Shown: in pieces, positions 16,448 through 24,814 of the stretch
Numbering within the stretch: the first letter of the stretch is position 1
Layout: each line of letters starts with the position of its first letter
Source: Mycolicibacterium rhodesiae JS60
Lineage (GTDB): Bacteria; Actinomycetota; Actinomycetes; Mycobacteriales; Mycobacteriaceae
Assembly (NCBI GenBank): GCA_000230935.2
Contig: AGIQ01000003.1
Span: forward strand, 248,001 to 312,000
Reading direction: 5' to 3'
DNA: 64,000 nt
The notes under the pieces: generated by a model
Databases searched by the model: none
The model's input: only the letters and a program-made list of their open reading frames with translations
Told to the model about the DNA's origin: nothing
Translations under genes and position numbers: made by a program

Positions 16448-17097
16448 TCGTCGACGACGACTTCATGGTCGCCGGGATTCACCGCCGCTTCGTCGACCGC
16501 ATCGACGGGTTCCATACCGTCGACGTCGCCCATACCGGCGGGACCGCACTCGAAGCCGCGCGCCGGCTTCGCCCCGACCTCATCCTGCTCGACGTCTACC
16601 TTCCCGACATGACCGGCCTGCAGGTCCTGCAGACCTTGCGGGCCGAGGGCGACCCGGTGGGCGTCATCATGATCACCGCCGCGCGGGAACTGGACACCGT
16701 CAGCGGCGCCCTCGACGGCGGCGCCGCCGACTACCTGATCAAGCCGTTCGAGTTCGACCAACTGCGGACGAAATTGGCGTCATTCGCCGCCCGGGCGGAC
16801 GCGCTGGGGGCCGACCACGGCATCGACCAAAGCTTCGTCGATACCCTGTTCGGGCGCTCTCCCGCGCTGGGTGAACAGGCGCAGATGCCCAAGGGACTCG
16901 GCGCCGAGACCGGGCGGATGGTGCTCGATGCCGTGCGTGGCGCCGGTGAGGTGTCGGCGGCCGAATGCGCCGATCTGGTGGGGATTTCCAGGGTCAGCGC
17001 GCGCCGCTATCTCGAGTATTTCCTGAGCACGGGCGCGGTGGCGCTTCGGCTGCAATACGGTGCCGGCCGGCCCGAACGGCGCTATCACACCGCGTGA
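16448..17097 (+). pseudogene. CitB/DctR-type response regulator, main part, separated from its start by the IS element
   Basis: Read from the junction this gives 'VVDDDFMVAGIHRRF', then the phosphoacceptor block 'PDLILLDVYLPDMTGLQ', 'IMITAARE' and 'YLIKPFEFDQL', a receiver domain. A C-terminal helix-turn-helix follows ('VSAAECADLVGISRVSARRYLEYF'), ending 'GRPERRYHTA'. This is the CitB/DpiA architecture that partners CitA-type kinases. Apart from the insertion there is no damage. Frames from the IS right end run into it in phase, for example from a TTG at 16351, so a fusion with a foreign N-terminus could be made. The first native ATG left (in 'FMVAG') would lose the acidic pocket. Confidence 0.88.
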
Positions 17098-17144
17098 TCC
17101 TTCGCCGCGCGCCGGATCAGCCCGGCTGGCATGATCTGACGCTT

Positions 17145-18179
17145 ATGACGGTGCACCACCTACCGGCGACGGCCCAGACGGTGCACTGGGGTTATTTCGA
17201 CCCGCGACAGCCGCCCGCACTGACCGTCGAATCCGGTGACCTGGTGGCCATCGAGACGCTCACGCACCACGCCGGCGACGCCCCCGATCTGTTGATGGAT
17301 GAGCACATTTCGCAGGTGTTCGCCGAGGTCGACGAGCGAGGGCCGGGACCGCACATCCTGACCGGGCCGATCGCGGTCAGCGGGGCGCGACCGGGGGACG
17401 TGCTGCAAGTGGACATCCTGGAGGCCACCCCGCGGCTGCCCTACGGCTCCAACCTCGCGGGGCACTGGGGCCACCTGTACGACGAGATACCGGTCGAGCG
17501 GGTCACCGTCTACGAACTCGACGTCGACGCCCTGCTGGGACGCGCGCTGTTCGGCTACGACTGGACGGCCACCCCGCTGGCCGACCAACCCGGCACCATC
17601 GTCACCCCCGACCCCGCGCGCCGCGAACCCGCGCTGACCGGTGTCGTCGTGCCGCTACGCCCCCACTTCGGCACCATGGGCGTCGCGCCGGCAGAGCCGG
17701 TGCGGGTCTCCTCGGTACCGCCCGGCGACCACGGCGGCAACGTCGACAACTGGCGCATCGGCGCCGGCGGCCGGATGTACTACCCCGTCCAGGTGCCCGG
17801 CGCACTGCTGTCGGTCGGCGACCCGCATGTCTCACAGGGCGACGGCGAGGTCAGCGGCACCGCGTTGGAATCCTCATTGAACGGGTTGCTGCGCTTGACC
17901 ATTCGCCGCGATCTACCGTTCACCGTGCCGGTGCTGGAAACCGCAACCGAGCTGCTGGTGCATGGATTCGGGGACAGTCTGGATGCCGCGATGAAATGCG
18001 CGGCACTGCGCACGCTGGCGCTGTTGCAGCGACGCTTCGGGTTGTCTCGCGCTGACGCGTATTCGTTCATGTCGGTGGCAGTGGACTTCACCGTCACCCA
18101 GGTCGTCGATCAGCGTCAGGGTGTGCACGGCCGAATCGACAAGCGCTGCTTCCCGCACTGGCAGAATCCCGCTGCATGA
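17145..18179 (+). CDS. Acetamidase/formamidase family protein
   Basis: 344 aa, typical of the FmdA/AmdA family. The N-terminal beta-rich part has 'VHWGYFDPRQPPALTVESGD' and 'GPIAVSGARPGDVLQVDIL'. 'PPGDHGGNVDNWRI' and 'VSQGDGEVSGTALE' are family signatures near metal and substrate sites. It hydrolyses short amides such as formamide or acetamide to ammonia and acid. The ATG at 17145 is chosen over upstream in-frame starts that lie inside the response regulator. It overlaps the next gene by ATGA. It begins 48 bases after the response regulator, so it may once have been read from the same promoter. Confidence 0.9.
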   Translation: MTVHHLPATAQTVHWGYFDPRQPPALTVESGDLVAIETLTHHAGDAPDLLMDEHISQVFAEVDERGPGPHILTGPIAVSGARPGDVLQVDILEATPRLPYGSNLAGHWGHLYDEIPVERVTVYELDVDALLGRALFGYDWTATPLADQPGTIVTPDPARREPALTGVVVPLRPHFGTMGVAPAEPVRVSSVPPGDHGGNVDNWRIGAGGRMYYPVQVPGALLSVGDPHVSQGDGEVSGTALESSLNGLLRLTIRRDLPFTVPVLETATELLVHGFGDSLDAAMKCAALRTLALLQRRFGLSRADAYSFMSVAVDFTVTQVVDQRQGVHGRIDKRCFPHWQNPAA

Positions 18180-18586
18180 CCGGTATCCGGGCGTTCACGT
18201 TCACCCCGGCCGACGGCGTCCCGCCCGCGGTGGCGCCGTTCTCGCACGCGACCGCGGCCGGCCAGACCCTCTACGTCACCGGGCAGATGCCGACCGACCC
18301 GGCGGGCACGGTGGTCGGCGACGACGTGGCCACCCAGACCCGGCAGGTGCTGGCGAATCTGCTGCGGGTCACCGAGCTGTGCGGCGGCGGGCTCGCCGAC
18401 GTGGTGTCGGTGCGGGCGTTTCTGCTCGACTGGAACGACTATGCCGCCTTCAACGGCGCGTACGCGCCGTGGTTTCCCGATCGGCTCCCGAGCCGGACGT
18501 GCGTCGGCACGACGGGGCTGGCCGTCGACGCACTCGTCGAAATCGACTGGGTGTGCTGGCGCGCGGACGGGTGGGGTCAGGCCTGA
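18176..18586 (+). CDS. RidA (YjgF/YER057c/UK114) family protein
   Basis: 136 aa. 'VAPFSHATAAGQTLYVTGQMPTD' and 'TRQVLANLLRV' followed by 'VSVRAFLLDWNDYAAFN' are typical of the family, and 'SRTCVGTTGLAVDALVEID' carries the conserved arginine ('S-R-T') that contacts the imine or enamine. RidA proteins deaminate reactive 2-aminoacrylate-type intermediates. Its ATG overlaps the acetamidase stop, so the two are coupled, which links it to nitrogen release from amides. The 3' end overlaps the convergent IclR gene by ten bases. Confidence 0.9.
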   Translation: MTGIRAFTFTPADGVPPAVAPFSHATAAGQTLYVTGQMPTDPAGTVVGDDVATQTRQVLANLLRVTELCGGGLADVVSVRAFLLDWNDYAAFNGAYAPWFPDRLPSRTCVGTTGLAVDALVEIDWVCWRADGWGQA

Positions 18587-19476
18587 TCGCGGTAACGGTT
18601 CAACCGTTCACCGATCGCGATGGCGCTGCGGCGAACCCGCCCGCCGAGCCGGGTGATCGCGGCCGAGTCCAAGGTGGCGAACGGTGCCGCGGTCACCGAC
18701 ATGATCACCGCACCGTCGGCATCGGTGATCGGCGCCGACACGGTGGCGATGCTGTGCGTGGCACCCGCGCCCAATTCGCTTGGCAGCACATCGATCACAC
18801 TGAGGTCGGCGAACGCACGAGCCAACTGGGCGGTGATCGCGTCCACCTCGCCATCGCCGGACAGCGCCTGTAATGCCGAGTAGACGCGCAGATACTCGCG
18901 GGTGAGCCGCTCCACGACGAAGCCGCGGTCGCGGGTTTCGGTGAGGACAGCCGAGATTCGCGTCCGCAGCGCATCGCTGGGCTGACCGATCGCCTCAAGC
19001 CAGGCCCGCTGCGCCTCCGGATTCGACCACGCCACATAGTCGCGGCCGAACGGCGCGACGAAGGGCGTCCTGGCCCCCCGCCCGATCCGCGGTGCGGTCA
19101 AACTCTCCCCGGTGACGTCGATGATCACCAGGCTGTTGGCCTCGCGGCGGGCCAGATAGACCTGTGTACCGGTGGCCGCGGCCAGCTCCTCCAGCTCGCC
19201 GCGGAACAGGTCGGCGGGTTTGGCCAGGCTGGCGATCGCCGGGCCCCAGGCGTATCGGGCCGACCGCGGATCGCGGGTCACCCACTCGTGCGCGACGAGC
19301 GTCGCCAAGATGGCGTGCCCGGTGGCCCGGCTGATGTCGAGGCGCCGGGATATCTCGGCCAGCGAGAACTGCCGCCCCGGGTCGGCGCCGAGCATCTCCA
19401 TCACGGCGATCACCCGTCCGGTGGGTGGCGAGGACGCTTGACCCGCCGTCTTGACAGGGTCTACGTTGAGCGTCAT
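18577..19476 (-). CDS. IclR family transcriptional regulator
   Basis: 299 aa from the chosen ATG ('MTLNVDPVKTAG'); longer starts would run into the divergent promoter. The N-terminal winged helix has 'FSLAEISRRLDISRATGHAIL' at about residues 38-58, and the IclR effector domain follows ('VYLARREANSLVIIDVTG', 'TPFVAPFGRDYVAW', 'RDRGFVVER', 'ISVTAAP'-like end). It is divergent from the sulfotransferase gene with 40 bases between them, and that gap holds a perfect 14-bp palindrome. It therefore very likely controls the sulfotransferase operon and itself. Confidence 0.9.
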   Translation of the reverse strand: MTLNVDPVKTAGQASSPPTGRVIAVMEMLGADPGRQFSLAEISRRLDISRATGHAILATLVAHEWVTRDPRSARYAWGPAIASLAKPADLFRGELEELAAATGTQVYLARREANSLVIIDVTGESLTAPRIGRGARTPFVAPFGRDYVAWSNPEAQRAWLEAIGQPSDALRTRISAVLTETRDRGFVVERLTREYLRVYSALQALSGDGEVDAITAQLARAFADLSVIDVLPSELGAGATHSIATVSAPITDADGAVIMSVTAAPFATLDSAAITRLGGRVRRSAIAIGERLNRYRDQA

Positions 19477-19491
19477 ATTGCCGAACGGTAC

Positions 19492-19505
19492 GTCGAATAT
19501 TCGAC
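19492..19505. promoter_or_regulatory. Perfect 14-bp palindrome, probable IclR operator
   Basis: GTCGAATATTCGAC is its own reverse complement. It occupies the middle of the 40-base gap between the IclR gene and the sulfotransferase gene, immediately before the AGGA of the sulfotransferase ribosome binding site. A protein bound here would block both genes. Confidence 0.6.
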
Positions 19506-19516
19506 AGGAACAAGAC

Positions 19517-20785
19517 ATGGCGACGCGGTCATCGATGGAGACCCTGAACCTCGACGACCTGACCGACCCCGTCCTGACCGACACCCAACGGCAGATCCTG
19601 GACTACACCGAGTCGCGGGAAGTCACCTTCGACCTCGACGCGATGCTCGCCGACGCGGTGGATCATGTCGGCGCCGACGACCTGGCCGACGACGACGGTT
19701 TCGCCGGCCGGCTCGCGGCGCACGTCGCGGCCATCGAATCCGACACCGGCCTGCGCCAGCTCAGCCGAAGCACCCTGCGCGCCAGAGTGGTTCGCAAACT
19801 GCGTAACCGGCTGTCGCTGACCGATCTGCTCAAGCGCTACCCCGAGATCGCGGCGATCCCGATCGAGCGGCCGCTGATCGTGGTCGGCATGCCGCGCTCG
19901 GGCACCACACACCTGGTGAACCTGATCGCGCAGGACCCGCGCCGGCGCGCACTGCCCTACTGGGAGAGCGAGGATCCGATTCCCGCGAACGGCCAGGGAC
20001 CCGACGTGTTCGGCGTCGACCCCCGCTACGCCCGGGTCAAGGCCGAACACGAGGCGCTGATGGCCAGCACCCCGTACGTGGCGGCGATGCACGACCGCTT
20101 CCCCGAGGCCATCGAGGAGGAGGTCGAGCTGCTCGACCTCGACATGGCCGGTTACGTCCTCGAATGGCATGCCCGCGTTCCCGGTTGGCGCGACCACTAC
20201 CTCGGCCTGGACCACACCCGCCACTATGCCTACCTCAAGAAGGTCCTGCAGGCGCTGACGTTCCTGCGCGGCCCGCGGACCTGGGTGCTGAAATCGCCGC
20301 AGCATGCCGAACAGCTCGGCCCGCTGATGACGACGTTCCCCGACGCCACCGTCGCGTTCACCCATCGCGATCCCGTCGCGGTCATCCAGTCGGCCATCAC
20401 GATGATGGCGTACTCGGATCGCTTACGCCGCACCAGTATCGACCCGGACTGGCTGGTCGACTACTGGAGTGACCGGATCCACCGTCTGCTGAGTGCCTGT
20501 GTGCGCGACCGCGGGCTCGTGCCCGCCGAGCGCAGTGTCGACATCGGGTTCCACCACCTGAACGGCAACGAGATGCCGGTGCTGGCGGACTTCTATCAGC
20601 GCGCGGGTGTCGACATTACCCCCAAGGTGGCCAAGCGATTTCAGGCCTATATCGACAGCAATCGCCGCGGCGCCAAGGGCCGGATCCCGTATGACCTGAA
20701 ACGTCACTTCGGTGTCGAACCGCAGGAGTTGCGCTGCCGGTTCGCCTTCTACTTCGACCGTTTCGACGTCCGCCCCGAGATCTAG
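19517..20785 (+). CDS. Sulfotransferase family protein
   Basis: 422 aa. The 5'-phosphosulfate loop is 'VVGMPRSGTTHLVNLIAQ' near residues 120-137, and the 3'-phosphate motif is in 'TFPDATVAFTHRDPVAVIQS'. Between them 'WVLKSPQHAEQL' is a family block. It should move sulfate from PAPS to a hydroxyl or amine of an unknown acceptor. Mycobacteria have many such enzymes, some acting on lipids. The ATG follows AGGAAC. It heads a series with a metallo-hydrolase, a dehydrogenase and an amidotransferase, and is divergent from the IclR gene. Confidence 0.9.
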   Translation: MATRSSMETLNLDDLTDPVLTDTQRQILDYTESREVTFDLDAMLADAVDHVGADDLADDDGFAGRLAAHVAAIESDTGLRQLSRSTLRARVVRKLRNRLSLTDLLKRYPEIAAIPIERPLIVVGMPRSGTTHLVNLIAQDPRRRALPYWESEDPIPANGQGPDVFGVDPRYARVKAEHEALMASTPYVAAMHDRFPEAIEEEVELLDLDMAGYVLEWHARVPGWRDHYLGLDHTRHYAYLKKVLQALTFLRGPRTWVLKSPQHAEQLGPLMTTFPDATVAFTHRDPVAVIQSAITMMAYSDRLRRTSIDPDWLVDYWSDRIHRLLSACVRDRGLVPAERSVDIGFHHLNGNEMPVLADFYQRAGVDITPKVAKRFQAYIDSNRRGAKGRIPYDLKRHFGVEPQELRCRFAFYFDRFDVRPEI

Positions 20786-20793
20786 AGGTCACC

Positions 20794-22035
20794 GTGCAAC
20801 CCATCTACCGCAGCCGCCCCGGCGCCGACGCGATGGCGCCGGCCTCGGCCGAACAGGCCGAACAAGTCGCGCCAGGTATCTGGTGCTCACCGGGTCTGAC
20901 CAATTCCTACCTGGTGACCACGTCGGACGGCCGCGTCGTCGTCAACACCGGCATGGGATTCGAAGGGCCCGTGCACCGTGCCGTCTTCGACGCCGTCGAC
21001 TCCTCGCCGGTGCGCTATATCTTCATCACCCAGGGCCACTACGATCACGTCGGCGGCCTGGACACCCTGCGCGACGCCGATACCAAGGTTGTGGCGCAAG
21101 CTAATTGGGAGTACTGGCGCGACGACAACGAGCGGCTACTGCCTTACCGCGCCAGCCGCAGCGCCTTCGCCTTCTCCGGCCGACTGGCTGACGGCATCGC
21201 GCACATCCAGCAGCGCTTCGGCAAGAAACTCCCCGCGCAGAGCAGCGCCACCGCCGACATCGTCGTCGAAGACCGATTGTCGCTGACGGTCGGCGACCGC
21301 CGGTTCGAACTGATCGCGACCCCGGGTGGGGAAACCACCGACTCGATGGTGATCTGGCTGCCCGACGAACGAGTCTGCCTGTGTAGCAATACGTTCGGGC
21401 CGGTCTTCGGCCACATTCCGAACCTGGTCACGGTTCGCGGCGATCGCTACCGCGATGCGCTGACCGTCATCGACACCATCGAACGGGTCCGCACCCTGCA
21501 ACCCGAGGTGCTGCTCACCGGGCACTTCGACCCGATTCGCGGGGCGGACCTGATCGACGCCGAGCTGACCAGGCTGCGCGATGCCGTCCGGTACCTGCAC
21601 GACCAGACCGTCGCAGGCATGAACGCGGGCAAGGACGTTCGCACCCTGATGCGCGAGATCACCCTGCCCGACCATCTCGAGGTCGGTCAGGGCTACGGCA
21701 AGCTCGCCTGGGACGTCCGCGCGATCTGGGAGAACTACTCCGGCTGGTTTCACCACAGGTCGACCACCGAGCTGTACCCGGTAGGTCCGGAGGCCGTCAG
21801 CGCCGACCTCGTGGAACTGGCCGGCGCCGACGCGCTGACCGAGCGCGCCCGTGCGCATCTGAGCGACGGCCGCCCGCTGGAGGCCATCCACCTCGCCGAG
21901 CTCGTCACCCAGACCACCCCGGAGCACGCGGACGCGCGGGCAGTGCTCAAGGCCGCCCACGAACACCTGCTGGCGGGCAGCGTCAACTTCTGGGAGACCG
22001 CGTGGCTGACCAAGCAGATCGAGAGGTACACATGA
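20794..22035 (+). CDS. Metallo-beta-lactamase-fold hydrolase with alkyl-sulfatase-like C-terminus
   Basis: 413 aa from GTG. The metal motif reads 'ITQGHYDHVGGLDTL': Q80 stands where the first His of HxHxDH is expected, while H82, D84 and H85 are kept. 'TPGGETTDSMVIWLPDERV' and 'LLTGHFDPIRG' supply later ligands. The C-terminal part ('LHDQTVAGMNAGKDVRTLM', 'WDVRAIWENYSGWF') looks like the dimerisation region of SdsA1-type alkyl sulfatases. It may cleave a sulfate ester or related bond. It lies eight bases after the sulfotransferase and overlaps the next gene by ATGA. Adding and removing sulfate in one operon would be unusual. Confidence 0.85.
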   Translation: MQPIYRSRPGADAMAPASAEQAEQVAPGIWCSPGLTNSYLVTTSDGRVVVNTGMGFEGPVHRAVFDAVDSSPVRYIFITQGHYDHVGGLDTLRDADTKVVAQANWEYWRDDNERLLPYRASRSAFAFSGRLADGIAHIQQRFGKKLPAQSSATADIVVEDRLSLTVGDRRFELIATPGGETTDSMVIWLPDERVCLCSNTFGPVFGHIPNLVTVRGDRYRDALTVIDTIERVRTLQPEVLLTGHFDPIRGADLIDAELTRLRDAVRYLHDQTVAGMNAGKDVRTLMREITLPDHLEVGQGYGKLAWDVRAIWENYSGWFHHRSTTELYPVGPEAVSADLVELAGADALTERARAHLSDGRPLEAIHLAELVTQTTPEHADARAVLKAAHEHLLAGSVNFWETAWLTKQIERYT

Positions 22036-22781
22036 CCGGCCAGCTCAGCTTCGACTTCACCGGCACCAGAGCGTTGGTCACCGGGGCGACCAGCGGGATC
22101 GGGCACGCCGTCGCCGTGCTGTTCCGCGATGCCGGCGCCGACGTCATCGTCACCGGCACCAAACCCGCTGCCGCCGACTACGACAGCGACCTGTCCGGGA
22201 TGACGTACCGCCAACTCGTGCTCACCGACAATGCATCCATAGACAGCCTGGCCCAGGACATTTCCGAGCTCGACGTCCTGGTGAACAACGCCGGCGCGAA
22301 CTTTCCCGGCGGCCTTGACGAGTCCACCCCCGACGGGTTCGCCGCCTCCGTCGCGCTGAACCTCACCGGGCCCTATCGGCTCACCGTCGGGCTCAGACGC
22401 GCACTGAAGACCTCCACGGCCGTCGGCGGGGCCAGTGTGGTCAACCTCGCCTCGATGTCGGCGCTGCGTGCGGTCACCTTGGTCCCCGGGTACGGGGCCG
22501 CAAAGTCCGGCGTCATCAACATCACCCGCAACCTGGCGGTCACATGGGCCAGGCACGGGATCAGGGTCAACGCGGTGGCGCCGGGCACCATCGAGACCGC
22601 GATGACCGCCCCGATGCACGCCGTGCCGGAGATCGTCGAAACAGAGCTCGCGCACATCCCCGCCGGGCGGATGGGCACCGTCGGCGAGGTCGCGCCCGCC
22701 ATCGCATTCCTGTGCACGGCGGCCAGCAGCTACATCAACGGCGCGGTGCTGGTCGTCGACGGCGCCTCGGACTGCATATAA
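22032..22781 (+). CDS. Short-chain dehydrogenase/reductase (SDR)
   Basis: 249 aa. The cofactor motif is 'LVTGATSGIGHAVAVLF', 'NNAG' follows, and the catalytic set is Ser in 'NLASMSAL' with 'YGAAKSG' (YxxxK). The end 'YINGAVLVVDGASDCI' is the standard SDR finish. It oxidises or reduces an alcohol or ketone with NAD(P). The ATG overlaps the previous stop, so it is co-translated with the metallo-hydrolase. The substrate is unknown. Confidence 0.93.
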   Translation: MTGQLSFDFTGTRALVTGATSGIGHAVAVLFRDAGADVIVTGTKPAAADYDSDLSGMTYRQLVLTDNASIDSLAQDISELDVLVNNAGANFPGGLDESTPDGFAASVALNLTGPYRLTVGLRRALKTSTAVGGASVVNLASMSALRAVTLVPGYGAAKSGVINITRNLAVTWARHGIRVNAVAPGTIETAMTAPMHAVPEIVETELAHIPAGRMGTVGEVAPAIAFLCTAASSYINGAVLVVDGASDCI

Positions 22782-22807
22782 CGGGCGTCCTGCCGTACCG
22801 TGTTCAG

Positions 22808-23521
22808 GTGCCCCGCCAGGTCCTGTTCATCTACAACGATCCGATCGCGCCCGAGGCTCTGCTCGGGGAGACGTTCAGCGAACTCGGTTTCGACGTCGAC
22901 ACATTCGAGGTGGTGCCGGCCGAGCGGGCGTCCGACCCTGCCGTCGACGTCACCTTCCCCGACCCGACCCGCTATGACGTGATCGTGCCGCTGGGCTCGC
23001 GGTGGTCGGTCTACGACGAACGGCTGCCATGGGTGGCCGGTGAGATCGACACCGTGCGGCGAGCGGTCGACGCGGGCGTCGGCGTGCTCGGGGTGTGCTT
23101 CGGCGGCCAGCTGGTGGCCACCGCACTCGGCGGTTCGGTACAGCGGTCGCTTGCCCCGGAGGTCGGCTGGCACCGCGTCCACAGCAGCGACCCCGATCTG
23201 GTGCCGGACGACGGACCATGGTTCCAGTGGCACTTCGACCGGTTCACTCCCCCGCCGGGTGCCGTCGAGATCGCCCGAAATGACTGTGCCACACAGGCTT
23301 TCGTCCACGGCAACGCGATGGGCCTGCAGTTCCACCCCGAACTCGACCACACACTGCTGGAGCTGTGGATCGACGACGACCGCAACCGCGGCGGCGGCGA
23401 TCTGGTCAAGCTCGGGCTGCGCGCCGACGACCTTCGGGCCGACACCACCACCCACGTCGACGATGCCGCGCGCCGGCTCCGGCGACTGGTGCGCGGCTTC
23501 CTGGACAAGGTCGCCGGCTAG
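22808..23521 (+). CDS. Class I glutamine amidotransferase domain protein
   Basis: 237 aa from GTG. The nucleophile elbow is 'GVLGVCFGGQLVATALGG' with Cys near residue 97, and the other triad members are in 'GLQFHPELD' (His and Glu). It resembles stand-alone GATase-1 proteins of the GuaA-like/GMP-synthase-related type. It could hydrolyse glutamine or gamma-glutamyl groups. It begins 26 bases after the SDR gene and ends six bases before the next, so it likely belongs to the same transcript. Confidence 0.85.
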   Translation: MPRQVLFIYNDPIAPEALLGETFSELGFDVDTFEVVPAERASDPAVDVTFPDPTRYDVIVPLGSRWSVYDERLPWVAGEIDTVRRAVDAGVGVLGVCFGGQLVATALGGSVQRSLAPEVGWHRVHSSDPDLVPDDGPWFQWHFDRFTPPPGAVEIARNDCATQAFVHGNAMGLQFHPELDHTLLELWIDDDRNRGGGDLVKLGLRADDLRADTTTHVDDAARRLRRLVRGFLDKVAG

Positions 23522-23527
23522 GCCGTC

Positions 23528-24757
23528 ATGGGCCCGGTCCGGTCCGGCATCGCAGCCACGCTGGCCGCGGTGATGGTGCTGACCGCATGTGGGCCGCCGA
23601 ACAACCCGACGACGACCACACCCACCACCTCACCGAAGGCCGACGCGATCGCGAAGATCGTGCGCGAGACGATGACGCGGGCCCATCTCAGGTCGGTGCT
23701 CGTGCGGGTCACGATCGACGGCAAGGAGGTGGTGACCCGCACGGACGGCGAATCGATGACCGGGGTACCCGCCACCACCGCAATGCATTTCCGCAACGGG
23801 GCGGTGGCGATCTCGTACGTGGCCACCCTGCTGCTGCGGCTCGTCGACGAAAAGAAGGTCAGCCTCGACGACAAGCTCTCCCGATGGCTGCCCGACGTGC
23901 CCAACTCGGACCGGGTCACGCTGGGCCAGCTCGCACAGATGACGTCGGGCTACGTCGATTACGTGATCGGCAACGAACCGATGAACACCGCGCTCTACCG
24001 CGATCCGTTCCGGCAGTGGACAACCGACCAGCTGCTGGCGTATGCCGTCGGAAAGCCCCTGCTCTACGAACCGGGCACGAACTGGAACTACGCCCACACC
24101 AACTACGTGCTGCTGGGCCTCGCGCTGGAGAAGGCGACCGGCCAGGACATGCCGACGCTGCTGAGCCAGAAGGTACTCGGGCCGCTGGGCCTGACCAACA
24201 CGGCGAATTCGTTCACCCCCGACATCCCGGGGCCGGTGCTGCACGCCTTCAGCTCGGAACGCCGCCAGGCCCTTCACATCCCGGCCGGCACACCGTTCTA
24301 CGAGGAGACCACGTTCTGGAATCCGTCATGGACGATCACCCATGGTGCGATCCAGACCACCGATATCTACGACCTGGCGGCGACGGCCGAAGGGATCGGC
24401 TCGGGCCGGCTGCTGTCCCCCGACTCGTATCAGGCGATGATCTCCACAGCGCTGCGCGGTAAGACCACCGCACTGCCGGGCTGTACCACGTGTGCGGTCT
24501 TAAATGATTTCTACACTTACGGATTGGGCATCGTGATCTCCGGGAACTGGCTGCTGCAGAATCCGCTGTTCTCCGGGTACGCCGCCCTGGAGGCCTACCT
24601 GCCCAGCCGCCGCATCGCCATCGCCGTAGCCGTCACCTACGACCAGGACGCCTTCGACGCGCAGGGCGACTACGCCAACGAGGCCGACACGCTGTTCCGG
24701 CAGATCGGTGCGGAACTGGCCCCCGACGACCCACCGCCGGTGCGCCCCGCGAAGTAG
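23528..24757 (+). CDS. Lipoprotein with serine hydrolase (beta-lactamase/PBP4-like) fold, catalytic residues lost
   Basis: 409 aa. The signal peptide ends in the lipobox 'VLTAC' (C21). The fold of class C beta-lactamase-related proteins is clear: 'LLLRLVDEKKVSLDDKLSRWLPD', 'LGQLAQMTSGYVDYV', 'YEPGTNW', 'HTNYVLLGLALEKATGQDM'. The expected SxxK is 'GAVAIS' (A92, I95), the YxN is Y188-A-H190, and the C-terminal HxG is missing in 'GYAALEAYLPS'. So it should lack the usual hydrolase activity and may bind peptidoglycan or peptides. It follows the amidotransferase by six bases. Confidence 0.85.
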   Translation: MGPVRSGIAATLAAVMVLTACGPPNNPTTTTPTTSPKADAIAKIVRETMTRAHLRSVLVRVTIDGKEVVTRTDGESMTGVPATTAMHFRNGAVAISYVATLLLRLVDEKKVSLDDKLSRWLPDVPNSDRVTLGQLAQMTSGYVDYVIGNEPMNTALYRDPFRQWTTDQLLAYAVGKPLLYEPGTNWNYAHTNYVLLGLALEKATGQDMPTLLSQKVLGPLGLTNTANSFTPDIPGPVLHAFSSERRQALHIPAGTPFYEETTFWNPSWTITHGAIQTTDIYDLAATAEGIGSGRLLSPDSYQAMISTALRGKTTALPGCTTCAVLNDFYTYGLGIVISGNWLLQNPLFSGYAALEAYLPSRRIAIAVAVTYDQDAFDAQGDYANEADTLFRQIGAELAPDDPPPVRPAK

Positions 24758-24775
24758 GGCCGATTCAGCCGGCCC
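24757..24775 (+). terminator. Short GC hairpin after the lipoprotein gene
   Basis: GGGCCG (24757-24762), seven-base loop, CGGCCC (24770-24775). It starts on the last base of the stop codon and is followed by a pyrimidine-rich stretch but no real U-tract. It may end the sulfotransferase operon transcript. Confidence 0.4.
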
Positions 24776-24814
24776 CTTACCCGCACCCAACCGTTCACCT
24801 ACTCGCAACTTGAG

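Noticed and set aside
15280..17097. A 605-codon plus-strand frame spanning the IS element and the response regulator
   Set aside because: The part before 16350 is the antisense of the transposase gene and has no protein character; only the response regulator part is real.
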